From Shewanella sp. UCD-KL12 (GTDB lineage: Bacteria; Pseudomonadota; Gammaproteobacteria; Enterobacterales; Shewanellaceae): DNA of 64,000 nt. Below the pieces are notes generated by a model, which was given only the letters and a program-made list of their open reading frames with translations, was not told the DNA's origin and ran no database searches. Position 1 is the first letter of the stretch. Each line of letters opens with the position of its first letter. The position numbers and the translations under genes are program-made. The stretch spans positions 1-64,000 of the forward strand of contig NZ_MPHJ01000010.1 of NCBI RefSeq assembly GCF_001957125.1, in the 5' to 3' direction. This document shows, in pieces, positions 1 through 8,710 of this stretch.

Positions 1-277
1 GCTTATCGCTTATAATCTGGTTCGCTTAGAAATGGTAGCGATAGCAAAAGAAGCCAAAGTTGCACCCACCCGTATTAGCTTTACCGCAGCGATAAGCTTG
101 ATAGACACTCAATTAAGATGGCTTGCTTTATCACCTGATGGGAAGTTGCCAGCTAAGCTGAAGCAAATGCGGGCCGATATAAAACACTTTATCCTTCCAG
201 ATAAAAGAAAGCACCGAACATATCCACGTTCAGTGCTCTATATACCCAGCCGCTATCCACTTAAATATAAGCAGTAG
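1..277 (+). CDS. IS4-type transposase, C-terminal fragment (cut by window start)
   Basis: The reading frame is open from base 2, upstream of the first ATG at 32, so this is the 3' end of a longer gene that begins outside the window. It encodes about 91 residues. The segment AYNLVRLEM near the start and the basic tail (LPDKRKHRTYPRS) are what I recall from the C-terminus of IS4-family transposases common in Shewanella. The DDE catalytic core would lie upstream and cannot be seen. I cannot delimit the right inverted repeat; it should lie within 278-340. Whether the element is intact is unknown. Confidence 0.65.
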   Translation, partial: LIAYNLVRLEMVAIAKEAKVAPTRISFTAAISLIDTQLRWLALSPDGKLPAKLKQMRADIKHFILPDKRKHRTYPRSVLYIPSRYPLKYKQ

Positions 278-341
278 TGCTTATCCGAATAGCATTAACC
301 TATTAAGGTGGTTTTTTTATTGCTCTCACGCTATTAATTTC

Positions 342-1718
342 CTATTGCGAGCAACCTAAACCTTCAAAGTCAGTCCGGCTCATATATTCTGTCGTTGGTA
401 AATATGCTCCCATGACAGCGTATTCATCACCTGGCACTGCAGTATTCTGAATCGCTTGGTGAAAATCCTCTTTTGGCAGCATATTTCTGACTATCAGTAA
501 TGCCTCATTTAATCGATTCTCCCCCCCCTCGACCATGCGCCCAAAACCATCTCCTTTTTCCGTCCAAGGCAGATAGTTGTAACCGCACTCATTGGTAGCA
601 TTAAGGGGTTTATCATCCAATAAACTCGTGACTACCGTGTAGTAACCCTCTTCATCCACCGTCAACTGCTCATCATAAATACAGTCGGTAACCATCTGAG
701 AGTAATATTCATTTTGACAGATTGACCAATACCTTAACTGGCTGTCACTTTCATCAAAAATAGCCTCAGAAGCAAGCGTTTTGGGGACGAAGGGTAGCTT
801 ACCTCGTGTCACAGCTACCGCACCAAACTCATTATTTAAAAATGTACTGACATACTGGTTATCAGCATTAGCATAATAAGTGACTTGTCTTTCAGGCGTA
901 CCGTCGCAGCGCCCTAAGAAAGCACACTGAAAACCGAATGTGCCATTGTAAGCCGCTCGCCAAACAGCTGGGTTTCGCGCAGGTTGCACTGCAGGGTTAG
1001 ATCTAACCTGCTGATAAGTCTCAGCGGGTATTAAAGGAATAGCCAAGTTCTGAGTATCAACCTGTAGAGCACTACAAGCTTGCTCACCCACAAGTACCTC
1101 TCCGGTATCTAAAGTCAGCTCAACAGCTGGTAGTGCAACATTGCCAAATTCATCGCTTCCCTCATCAGCAACATAAACACGATAAATTAACGTAGATTTT
1201 GCGCTAGGCTCAGCGTGGTCATAAAGAGTATTTACAGGAATATCTCCATCAGGTTCGCCATTAGCCAGTTCAATGGTGAAATCTCTTGCAACGCCCTGTC
1301 GCTCAGCACCTTGCCTGTAAGGATTTACAGAGCCCGCATCCGGCTCAATATCATTATCGGTTAATGCCGATGCAGGAGATGTATCCGCACGATAACTGTT
1401 TATTGAGATATACCTTGCATAAGGATACTCACCATTTAGCTTTAATTTTGCTCCTGCTGGTAATATGTATCCGGCATGCCAGTAGTTTGCGCCTGTGTCT
1501 GGGTAGGCAAAGTTTCTATCTGGATGCTCCACATTATATGGGCCAACCCAAAAGCATGGGCTTGGAGTCACCTGCTTTGGCTCCTCCACAACGAGCTCAT
1601 CACTGTTATCGTGATCATCGTCATTGCACCCCGTTAGCATCACGACTGAAGAGCATAGTAATCCAAGCCCCACTTTCTTTAAACTAGTCTTAGCCTTAGC
1701 TAAACCTTCATTATGCAT
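342..1718 (-). CDS. Predicted lipoprotein of unknown function
   Basis: 458 residues. The N-terminus has a short basic region, a hydrophobic stretch and a lipobox VMLTGC with the lipidated cysteine at residue 31, followed by an acidic D/N/E-rich linker, so this should be a lipid-anchored envelope protein. The residues after Cys31 (NDDD) do not decide inner versus outer membrane. The body has several cysteines and aromatic residues but no catalytic motif I recognise; a segment around residues 55-110 (ARYISINSYRAD) faintly recalls DUF1214/DUF1254-type folds. The ATG at 1718 is preceded by AAGGGAGA. It is divergent from the AraC-type regulator at 1902, which may control it. Function not assigned. 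Confidence 0.7.
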   Translation of the reverse strand: MHNEGLAKAKTSLKKVGLGLLCSSVVMLTGCNDDDHDNSDELVVEEPKQVTPSPCFWVGPYNVEHPDRNFAYPDTGANYWHAGYILPAGAKLKLNGEYPYARYISINSYRADTSPASALTDNDIEPDAGSVNPYRQGAERQGVARDFTIELANGEPDGDIPVNTLYDHAEPSAKSTLIYRVYVADEGSDEFGNVALPAVELTLDTGEVLVGEQACSALQVDTQNLAIPLIPAETYQQVRSNPAVQPARNPAVWRAAYNGTFGFQCAFLGRCDGTPERQVTYYANADNQYVSTFLNNEFGAVAVTRGKLPFVPKTLASEAIFDESDSQLRYWSICQNEYYSQMVTDCIYDEQLTVDEEGYYTVVTSLLDDKPLNATNECGYNYLPWTEKGDGFGRMVEGGENRLNEALLIVRNMLPKEDFHQAIQNTAVPGDEYAVMGAYLPTTEYMSRTDFEGLGCSQ

Positions 1719-1901
1719 ACCATCTCCCTTAAACTTTGTTTTATATTTATAGTTTTTAAAAAGGTGATTTACTGCTTAAGTCTTAATAAGTTAAGCTACT
1801 CTCCATGCTTATAAATTCATCACTTTGGTTTGTGAGTATCCCCTTTTATTTGTAACCTAGCTTATCAAAGAGAGTAATAATGGTTGGGTCGAGACTAATT
1901 T

Positions 1902-2927
1902 ATGACTTTTCAGGACAATATACAGCTCACTACAGAGCCAACAACCCTCTCTTCTTGGGCATTAGCCATATGCCGCACCATAGATAGTTACGATGTCGAT
2001 AGTAAAGCACTACTGCAACAGTTAGGTATTAACCCCGAGTTACTACAAGACCCCAATGGCCGTATTCCCACCAGCCAAGTGACACAGTTATGGGCGTTAG
2101 CGGTGACCGCTTGTGGAGATGAGTCTATAGGGCTAAAAGTGGCAAACTTTGTTCAACCAACGAGCTTTAATGCACTTAGTTTCTCACTATTAGTCAGTGA
2201 GTCTTTGGCCGATGCATGGATCAGAATTAAGCGATATTATGAAATTATCAGTAATGTGCTTGAGATGGAGATAGTCGAAGGTGAGCTAGAGTCTGCACTT
2301 TGCTTTAATCGATTAGCCGAAAATCACTATGCCTTTGAAGCTATAGATGCCTTTATGGCGACAAGTTACCTTATGCCTTTGCAGGTTAGTCACGGCCAAA
2401 TAAAGCCCGTAAGACTAGAGCTTGAACGCCCCTCACCCGCTGATGTCACTCCCTTTGAGTCACTTTTCTCCTGTCCAATACATTTTAATGCGGACAGCAA
2501 TCGTATCTACTTTAGCAATGAGTCACTAAACACCCCATTTCCATCAGCCAATAGAGAGCTGGCCATCAGGAACGATGCTGCAATAGAGGAGTATTTAAAC
2601 CGACTGTCCAGCCAATCATTTAGTAGTAAAGTTGCTAAAGAGATTGTTATTTCAATGAGTTTAGGTAATCCAGATCGCGAAGCCATAGCTAAAGTTTTTC
2701 ATATGAGTAGCCGCAACTTACAGCGAAAACTCAAGTTGGAAAACACCACATTCAGTGATCAGCTAGACCTGATCCGCAAGCGATTAGCCCTTACCTATAT
2801 CTTAGAATCTGAACTTGCCATTATCGAGATATCCTTCCGATTAGGCTTTAAAGACCCAAGCAACTTCACCCGTGCTTTTAAGCGTTGGTACAAAAAATCT
2901 CCACTGCAATACCGAAAGCAGGGCTAG
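1902..2927 (+). CDS. AraC-family transcriptional regulator
   Basis: 341 residues. The first 200 residues resemble the arabinose-binding-type N-terminal domain found in OruR/VirF-like regulators. The last 100 residues hold the two helix-turn-helix motifs of the AraC family: IAKVFHMSSRNLQRKL in the first and IIEISFRLGFKDPSNFTRAFKRW in the second, ending with SPLQYR. It should be a cytoplasmic DNA-binding regulator sensing a small, probably hydrophobic, ligand. It is transcribed away from the lipoprotein gene at 342-1718 with 183 bases between the starts, so that gene is the obvious candidate target. A second regulator of the same subtype lies at 29775. Confidence 0.88.
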   Translation: MTFQDNIQLTTEPTTLSSWALAICRTIDSYDVDSKALLQQLGINPELLQDPNGRIPTSQVTQLWALAVTACGDESIGLKVANFVQPTSFNALSFSLLVSESLADAWIRIKRYYEIISNVLEMEIVEGELESALCFNRLAENHYAFEAIDAFMATSYLMPLQVSHGQIKPVRLELERPSPADVTPFESLFSCPIHFNADSNRIYFSNESLNTPFPSANRELAIRNDAAIEEYLNRLSSQSFSSKVAKEIVISMSLGNPDREAIAKVFHMSSRNLQRKLKLENTTFSDQLDLIRKRLALTYILESELAIIEISFRLGFKDPSNFTRAFKRWYKKSPLQYRKQG

Positions 2928-3133
2928 TCATTACGGCTAACAAACATGGTATGCAGCTATTTATTGATATAACAGTGGCACGCCTTCGCTCAAGCCTACG
3001 TGATGATATCCATCGAAACAGATAGCGGCTTTTGAACTGATACCAGTACTGATTAGTAAGGATCGTGAAGCCTAGCCTTGCTATCTTATTCAATTCAGGT
3101 AATTTGTGGATATAACCTTTTGAGGGAGCTCAT

Positions 3134-3394
3134 ATGAAGCAAGGTAAACACGATACACAACTACTAAAACTGGCCATGGAAATTGGTGTAGGTTACGCCA
3201 AAAAGCGTGGGTTTGACGATTTTGGTAAGGGGATCTCACCCAAAGATAAGGTCGAATGTATCTACCGTCTATTAGTCACCGATAAACTCATCCAGCCTCT
3301 TGCACTCGACAAAGAGGACGGACCTAATATGAAACACAAGTTAGTACTATGGATTAGCAGACAGCTACCTGAAGACCATGAGCTACTGAACTAA
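3134..3394 (+). CDS. Small conserved protein, DUF5062-like
   Basis: 86 residues, soluble, no signal peptide or membrane segment. Start ATG 3134 is preceded by TGAGGGAGCT, a good ribosome binding site. The sequence (LKLAMEIGVGYAKKRGFDDF near the start, IYRLLVTDKLIQPL in the middle, LVLWISRQLPEDHELL at the end) matches what I remember of DUF5062, a short family in Shewanella and Vibrio without known function. It stands alone between the AraC regulator and the convergent diguanylate cyclase gene. The family name is from memory. Confidence 0.75.
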   Translation: MKQGKHDTQLLKLAMEIGVGYAKKRGFDDFGKGISPKDKVECIYRLLVTDKLIQPLALDKEDGPNMKHKLVLWISRQLPEDHELLN

Positions 3395-3498
3395 AACGCA
3401 GGTATAGAGCGCAGGTATATATAGGTGTAAATAGTACTAAAGAGACCTTAGGCACACTCCAGCTAAGTCATCACTATCTGTAAAACCACATAGCATCT

Positions 3499-5127
3499 TC
3501 ACTCTTCTGCTCCATGAGTAGCCTCACTGAAGATGCTGTATCTGTCTCTTCCTTCACTCTTTGAATAGTACATCGCCTTGTCTGCTGCAGACAGCACCGA
3601 CTCTAGATTTTGGCCATGATGAGGATAGATAGCTATTCCGATACTCGCGCCCACCTCAATAGAATCCCCTGATGGCAAGGTCACATTTTGATGTAGAGAG
3701 TCTCTCAGCTCACTTGCTAACTTTTCAATCGCGGGCAAGATACGCTCTTTAAATTGATTGCTATCAAAGTAGCAACCAACAATAAACTCATCGCCCCCCC
3801 AGCGAATACAAAGATCGTCATTTCTAAATACTGCCATCATTCGCCTACCCACTTCGATAAGCACAATATCGCCCGGTTCATGGCCATAAACATCATTAAT
3901 CACTTTAAAGTTATCGAGATCGATATTCATGATCACAGCAATCTTGTCACTCTCTTTTGCCCGTTCAAAAAGCTCAAGCAGATCTCGACGTCCGGCCCTT
4001 CTGTTTTTAAGGTGGGTAAGTGCATCATGATCAGCTTCAAAACGGGTGTTAATCTCTCGCTCAGTTCGCTCAGTCACATCATACATCAACACCTCTATCA
4101 TCAAATTACTCACCTGCTCATCATCCAGCACCTTAGAAAAAAGGCAATGAACCCAACAATCTGGCTTACCCGCTAAGGTTTTCATCTTGAGATCTAATGC
4201 TACGGTATCTAAATTCTTACTCTGCCTGATATCGGTTAGAAAGCTTTCAAGTTGTGGCTGGTTATAAAACCAATCCGTCAGCTTTAACCCGTTAGAGTCT
4301 ACAATTGAACGTGATTTATAAATTATGCGTTCAAATGCTGGATTGGCAGTAACCAGCCTATTGTCTCTGTCTATGAGGCAAATTCCAGCACTTGCCTGCT
4401 CGAAGATAAGCCTGAACTTCTTCTCTAACACCTCAGTTTTTTCTCTTAAACTACGCTCGGAATCGATGGATTGATTAAGAGATGTCACTAGCGTATTAAT
4501 GCCATTGACTAAACTACCTATCTCATCTTTTTGATGGAATCGAGGTACAGTTAATCGAATGTCCTCACCCGGTTTCACCTCTTCAAACCGATTAGTGATC
4601 TTATTGAGGGGAGAGGTCAGTGCTTTATGCACGATAAAGGATACCAATAGGGCTGTGATCACAATGAGCAACGCCAGCATCTGCGCTTGATTCACTGCTG
4701 CCTTCTTGGCATTTTGATTGATGAATGCTGCGTTGGGCAGTATTTTTAGCTGACCAATGACCTCATATTCGGAAAAGGGATGATAAAGCACCAGTGTCGA
4801 CACCCCTTCCCTATCAACGAGTGAGGCCCTTCCAGAGTAAACCGAAAAACCAGGCTCACTGATCAGCTGCGCTTCAGAGACCACATCATTAACAGCGATC
4901 CCCTCTATGATCTCACTGGCTAACTCTGAGTCTTGAACATACACAGCAATCGATGCCGTTTTCTCAACCGTCCTAGAAAGCTGATTTACATGCTCCATAG
5001 AATCGAGTCGATTACGCTGCACTTCGCCAAAATAGAAGAAGTAAGAGCTCATCAAAGCCACTAAGGTCGCGCTCAAAGCGATAGCAAGAGCAAGTTTGAA
5101 ATAGAGCTTATGACTAAAACGCCTCAA
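3499..5127 (-). CDS. Membrane-bound diguanylate cyclase (periplasmic sensor, HAMP, PAS, GGDEF), module 1
   Basis: 542 residues. Order: transmembrane helix at about 11-30, periplasmic domain 31-145 (reminiscent of the CHASE8 domain of YfiN), second helix 146-168, HAMP 170-225, short coiled coil, PAS 240-350, GGDEF 375-535. The signature GGDEF is intact near residue 445 and the RNDD five residues upstream fits the product-inhibition I-site RxxD, so it should make cyclic di-GMP from two GTP and be feedback-controlled. The start is TTG at 5127, inside the end of the upstream gene (14-base overlap), with GTGGTG about 8 bases upstream; no earlier ATG fits. Last gene of a three-gene unit with a small periplasmic protein and a barrel. 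No EAL domain. Confidence 0.9.
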   Translation of the reverse strand: MRRFSHKLYFKLALAIALSATLVALMSSYFFYFGEVQRNRLDSMEHVNQLSRTVEKTASIAVYVQDSELASEIIEGIAVNDVVSEAQLISEPGFSVYSGRASLVDREGVSTLVLYHPFSEYEVIGQLKILPNAAFINQNAKKAAVNQAQMLALLIVITALLVSFIVHKALTSPLNKITNRFEEVKPGEDIRLTVPRFHQKDEIGSLVNGINTLVTSLNQSIDSERSLREKTEVLEKKFRLIFEQASAGICLIDRDNRLVTANPAFERIIYKSRSIVDSNGLKLTDWFYNQPQLESFLTDIRQSKNLDTVALDLKMKTLAGKPDCWVHCLFSKVLDDEQVSNLMIEVLMYDVTERTEREINTRFEADHDALTHLKNRRAGRRDLLELFERAKESDKIAVIMNIDLDNFKVINDVYGHEPGDIVLIEVGRRMMAVFRNDDLCIRWGGDEFIVGCYFDSNQFKERILPAIEKLASELRDSLHQNVTLPSGDSIEVGASIGIAIYPHHGQNLESVLSAADKAMYYSKSEGRDRYSIFSEATHGAEE

Positions 5128-5539
5128 ATCGATACACCACTTTTAATCTGTCAGTGAGATCCTGACTAGAAATATAGCCTATGCCATGACTTGTGCTGAG
5201 TAACTCATTAATTAATTGGGCTGATGAGTTGGTTTTTTCTGGTGGTGAACTTCGCCCAGAAAATAGTAGCCGTGCCCAGTAAGCGTCAATTTGCGCCTCA
5301 GTGCGGTTAACAAGTTTGGCGTAAAATTCACTCTTCAGCTTAGATTTTGGTGCCAAATCAAACACCTTAACTTTCTCGCCATTTGGAAAGGTGCTAAAAC
5401 GCCCCATAAAAATATCCACGACTTCACTTTTAGTCAGTGACTCAACACTACTATTTTGATTAACCACGACTAAAACCTCGGAGTTAGCACTTAATGGTGT
5501 CAGCCCCGTCAGGATAAGAAACGCGAGAGCCAATCTCAT
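5114..5539 (-). CDS. Small periplasmic phosphate-binding-protein-like protein, module 1
   Basis: 141 residues with a signal peptide (LALAFLILTGLTPLSANS). The mature part resembles half of a PstS-type substrate-binding protein: a VVNQNSSVESLTKSEVVDIFMG start, PNGEKVKVFDLAP, WARLLFSG and GIGYIS. Full PstS proteins are over twice as long, so this is a one-lobe relative, and no permease or ATPase gene lies nearby. ATG 5539 overlaps the TGA of the barrel gene upstream by four bases, and its own stop lies within the diguanylate cyclase gene. Clear paralogue of 24223-24651. I infer a ligand- or partner-binding role controlling the cyclase's periplasmic domain, not transport. Confidence 0.8.
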   Translation of the reverse strand: MRLALAFLILTGLTPLSANSEVLVVVNQNSSVESLTKSEVVDIFMGRFSTFPNGEKVKVFDLAPKSKLKSEFYAKLVNRTEAQIDAYWARLLFSGRSSPPEKTNSSAQLINELLSTSHGIGYISSQDLTDRLKVVYRFEAF

Positions 5540-6909
5540 AAGCTAAAGACAAAACTAAAATTAAGTGAGAATAAGTTAACGCTCTGGTCCTGCTCGATAA
5601 CTTCAGGCTTAGTCCAGAGTCCTGCTCCTCGCTGATCGACTTGGCTATGATCCCATTGCAACTTAATCGCAGTATTTGGATAGAGGTCCCACCTAGCGCC
5701 AATCGAGTATGTCGTTTGCTTCACTCGTGTCGAGTTTAATGCTTCTAACGTGAGATGATGTAAGCCTTGTATGTAGAGGCCTATCTCAGGAGGAAGCTGG
5801 GAATGAAGTTGTGGAAGTTTGCCAGTCTTGGGATCTTCATTATTTTCAATATGGGCTACAACGCCAAAAAGCGTAACTTCATCAATACGGTAGCCTACAC
5901 TGACATAACCATTATAAAATGATTGCAGCAAGCCCCACTCAGAATCGGTATAGCCAAGCTCTGACTGAAGTATCCATTGATTATGGTCATATTGAGTCCC
6001 TAAAGTGTAATAACTCACTCTTTGACCAACTCCCTCAGTTGCATTCGCTAGGCGAGTAGCATCTGGCCAAATCGTCTCAGGTATCTCATCGAGCGCTGTC
6101 ACCAACTCGTTAGTGATAAAGTCCAGAGCAGAGATTTTTGAAGTGGATATCGCTAATTTTACTAACCAAGGATCTTGAGTAAAAGTATTGGTAAAAACCA
6201 GCAACTCCTCTAGATCTATACCGAATCGATATCCACCACCATCGAGTACAGATTGAGCCTGACCATAAGCTAATTTACTCTCCAAATATCCCTGACCAAG
6301 ACTAAAAGTATATGCAGCATCAACACCATCGATTCTGGCTATAGAGCTAGTTAATGCGTAAAACTCAGGAATGGGCCTAGACCAAAGGTAGGCATAACTT
6401 ACATTGCGATACTCAGATAAAAGATAAAAATCGACGCTAGTTCTACCAGCACGCAGTGCCCAGTCTCTATGTGGGCGGTACCGCAAGAAAAATAGCTCGA
6501 CACTGTCAATGGCATCACTGCTAACACGATCCTTAATCACAACTTGAGCAACGCCATCTAAGTGTGAAGCCAATTCAGCATTGAGTTGTAGACCAAGCAG
6601 GCTATCGGTTTTAAATGAGAAGTCGCTGCCATCAGCTGGCATTGTAAAATCACGATGAAAATAGAGTTCATCACTTGAATTATGCACAACCCCAAGCGTG
6701 CCGAAACCACTCAATGAGAAGTTAAATGCCGACGCTGTAGGCTCTGTTTCTGATGCCAAGGATTTTAAAGAAACTAGCGTTGTCATCAAAAAAACAAACA
6801 AGCCCCAACCTAACCATTGGCAAGCTAAGTAAAAAGGGTGATCTGAGATATAACTACATTGCTTATCTGCTCTATCCGCTGTCATAACAGGCTTTACTCT
6901 TAAAGGCAT
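5536..6909 (-). CDS. Outer-membrane beta-barrel (porin-like) protein, module 1
   Basis: 457 residues from ATG 6909, which has AGGGGG about 10 bases upstream; a GTG at 6945 would add 12 residues. A long positively charged N-region precedes a hydrophobic signal segment (WGLFVFLMTTLVSL) and a likely cut after SLAS. The mature protein is rich in alternating polar/aromatic strands and ends with FSLNFSFVFSL, close to the C-terminal aromatic signature of outer-membrane barrels. Several strands carry R/Y pairs as in phosphate- or sugar-selective porins. First gene of module 1, overlapping the next gene by four bases. The protein at 23067-24239 holds the equivalent place in module 2. Substrate unknown. 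Confidence 0.75.
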   Translation of the reverse strand: MPLRVKPVMTADRADKQCSYISDHPFYLACQWLGWGLFVFLMTTLVSLKSLASETEPTASAFNFSLSGFGTLGVVHNSSDELYFHRDFTMPADGSDFSFKTDSLLGLQLNAELASHLDGVAQVVIKDRVSSDAIDSVELFFLRYRPHRDWALRAGRTSVDFYLLSEYRNVSYAYLWSRPIPEFYALTSSIARIDGVDAAYTFSLGQGYLESKLAYGQAQSVLDGGGYRFGIDLEELLVFTNTFTQDPWLVKLAISTSKISALDFITNELVTALDEIPETIWPDATRLANATEGVGQRVSYYTLGTQYDHNQWILQSELGYTDSEWGLLQSFYNGYVSVGYRIDEVTLFGVVAHIENNEDPKTGKLPQLHSQLPPEIGLYIQGLHHLTLEALNSTRVKQTTYSIGARWDLYPNTAIKLQWDHSQVDQRGAGLWTKPEVIEQDQSVNLFSLNFSFVFSL

Positions 6910-7028
6910 CAATAAGTGGCCCCCTTTAAAAGTAGAACAAAACACTCTAAATCAGCAATATAATCCCGGTAATAAACCTAATAATGACACTCGATAAAAT
7001 TGAATTGATAAGTAAATAGCTAAAAGAA

Positions 7029-7052
7029 TCGGGGCTAGGTCTCTAGCCCCGA
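7029..7052 (-). terminator. Rho-independent terminator after the rimB-rimK fusion gene
   Basis: Nine-base-pair stem TCGGGGCTA / TAGCCCCGA with a six-base loop, followed on the minus strand by TTCTTTT. It lies just past the stop at 7062. Confidence 0.8.
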
Positions 7053-7061
7053 AAATTGAAA

Positions 7062-8456
7062 TTACTCAGGAGTCTCAGTTTTCTCGCTGCGCTTCCAACC
7101 CAGCTTCTTCTCTATTGAGTCAATCATAGCGGCAGCGACATCGATGCCTGTAGCAGCCTCAATCCCCTCAAGCCCAGGAGATGAGTTAATCTCCAGCAGT
7201 AAAGGTCCCTTGCTCGACCGTATGATATCTACACCTGCAACCTGTAATCCCATCGTTTTGGCAGCCTTTATCGCAAGCTTACGCTCTTCAGGCGTTATCT
7301 GCACAATCGATGCTGTACCCCCTTGGTGGATATTAGCCCTAAACTCGCCAGGTGCAGCAGTACGCTCTATTGAGGCAACTATCTTGCCGTCGATAACAAA
7401 ACAACGCAGGTCTTTACCTTGTGCTTCTTTAATAAACTCCTGAACAAGCAAGTTAGCTTTAAGTGATTTAAACGCGTTTATCACGCTCTCTGCCGCTTTT
7501 CGTGTCTCGGCCAATACCACGCCTTTTCCTTGAGTTCCTTCAAGTAACTTCACAATCAGCGGCGCACCACCAACCATATCAATCAGATCTGTCGTGTCGG
7601 CTGGCGAATTAGCAAAACCACTCGTCGGGATATCCAAATTATTCTTCTGCAGCAACTGCAGCGAGAACAACTTATCTCGTGACTGAGTGATCGCTTCCGA
7701 GTTGTTTAGCGCCATCACACCTAAGCTTTCGAAGTGGCGGGTCAAAGCACAACCATAAAAGGTCATACTTGGACGGATCCTCGGGATCACGGCATCGAGA
7801 TCATTTAAGATCTTTCCACCACGGTAATGCACTTCAGGCTCAGAGGCGTCAAGCTTCATATAACACTGCTGAACGTTATAGAAAAACATTTCGTGACCAC
7901 GCTGCTGCCCGGCCTCCATAATTCGACGATTACTATAAAGGTTCGGATTACTCGCTAAGAGCCCAATCTTTAGTCCACTTTTCTCAACTTCCGCACTGCC
8001 ATAAAGCTGGTGAACATCATCTTCACTGAGCTCACCGAAATTATAGTTAGCTGAAGGATCAACTAAAATCCTTTGTCCCATGGCCTCTCGGCCTAATAGC
8101 ATTCTAAACCCCATATTCGCGCGGTTGGTTAACGTCAGATCCACATCCCAGCTTTGCTCGCCAAGTTGCATCACCTCTCTGATGACATAACGCCTTTCAG
8201 TTTCACCGTTTGAACTTTTGATCACACGACGATCGATAAGCTTGGACTCACAATGCAGGGTCACCTTACGACTCCCCTGAATTGGGTGTACTTCATAGCT
8301 TACCCAAGTACAGCCATTACGCTTAAAGGTCGTAATATTGATCGCGTGTATTGAGGATGTTGCAGCCCCAGAGTCAACACGAGCCTTAACCGCCTTGATA
8401 CCTAGCCCCGGTAAAGAGCACCACTCTTCACTGCCAACAATGATTTTATTAGTCAT
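7062..8456 (-). CDS. rimK: RimB-like aspartic protease domain fused to RimK-like glutamate ligase
   Basis: 464 residues in two parts. Residues 1-145 match the family once called ATP-dependent zinc protease (RimB), with the retropepsin-like motif DSGA at 28-31 followed by TSSIHA, and LLGREAM near 120. Residues 165-455 are a RimK-type ATP-grasp ligase (SRDKLFSLQLLQKNNLDIP, LLEGTQGKGVVL, GVDIIRSSKGPLLLEINSSPGLEG), with the metal-binding Glu and Asn of EINSSPG near the end. RimK adds glutamates to the C-terminus of ribosomal protein S6, and RimB trims such tails in Pseudomonas. Joining opposing activities in one chain is notable. Single-gene unit with its own terminator. Confidence 0.87.
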   Translation of the reverse strand: MTNKIIVGSEEWCSLPGLGIKAVKARVDSGAATSSIHAINITTFKRNGCTWVSYEVHPIQGSRKVTLHCESKLIDRRVIKSSNGETERRYVIREVMQLGEQSWDVDLTLTNRANMGFRMLLGREAMGQRILVDPSANYNFGELSEDDVHQLYGSAEVEKSGLKIGLLASNPNLYSNRRIMEAGQQRGHEMFFYNVQQCYMKLDASEPEVHYRGGKILNDLDAVIPRIRPSMTFYGCALTRHFESLGVMALNNSEAITQSRDKLFSLQLLQKNNLDIPTSGFANSPADTTDLIDMVGGAPLIVKLLEGTQGKGVVLAETRKAAESVINAFKSLKANLLVQEFIKEAQGKDLRCFVIDGKIVASIERTAAPGEFRANIHQGGTASIVQITPEERKLAIKAAKTMGLQVAGVDIIRSSKGPLLLEINSSPGLEGIEAATGIDVAAAMIDSIEKKLGWKRSEKTETPE

Positions 8457-8631
8457 CTATTTTTTACTTCAATAAATAGGATTAGAAAAAACGAAAATTA
8501 CACCCATTTATTCAAATCACAAAGGTATAAATTCTAATGCAACACTTACCTTAACTTTCAATAAGTTAGCAAGAAAAGCTGTGGGATTTGGGTCCGATAA
8601 GATTAGATAAAGTAATATTACTAGGGGAAGA

Positions 8632-8665
8632 AATAAAAAAATCCCCATCGAGTGTGATGGGGATT
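8632..8665 (-). terminator. Rho-independent terminator of the acetyl-CoA carboxylase-like gene
   Basis: Ten-base-pair perfect stem AATCCCCATC / GATGGGGATT with a six-base loop and a run of Ts on the minus strand, 46 bases past the stop of the 8711-13270 gene. Confidence 0.9.
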
Positions 8666-8710
8666 ATCATTTTGAACTCAACTAAAGTGTATCTAATGCA
8701 CCTTAAAGCG

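Noticed and set aside
1286..1687. 133-codon frame antisense to the lipoprotein gene
   Set aside because: No ribosome binding site and no recognisable domain; the minus-strand gene has a convincing lipobox and start.
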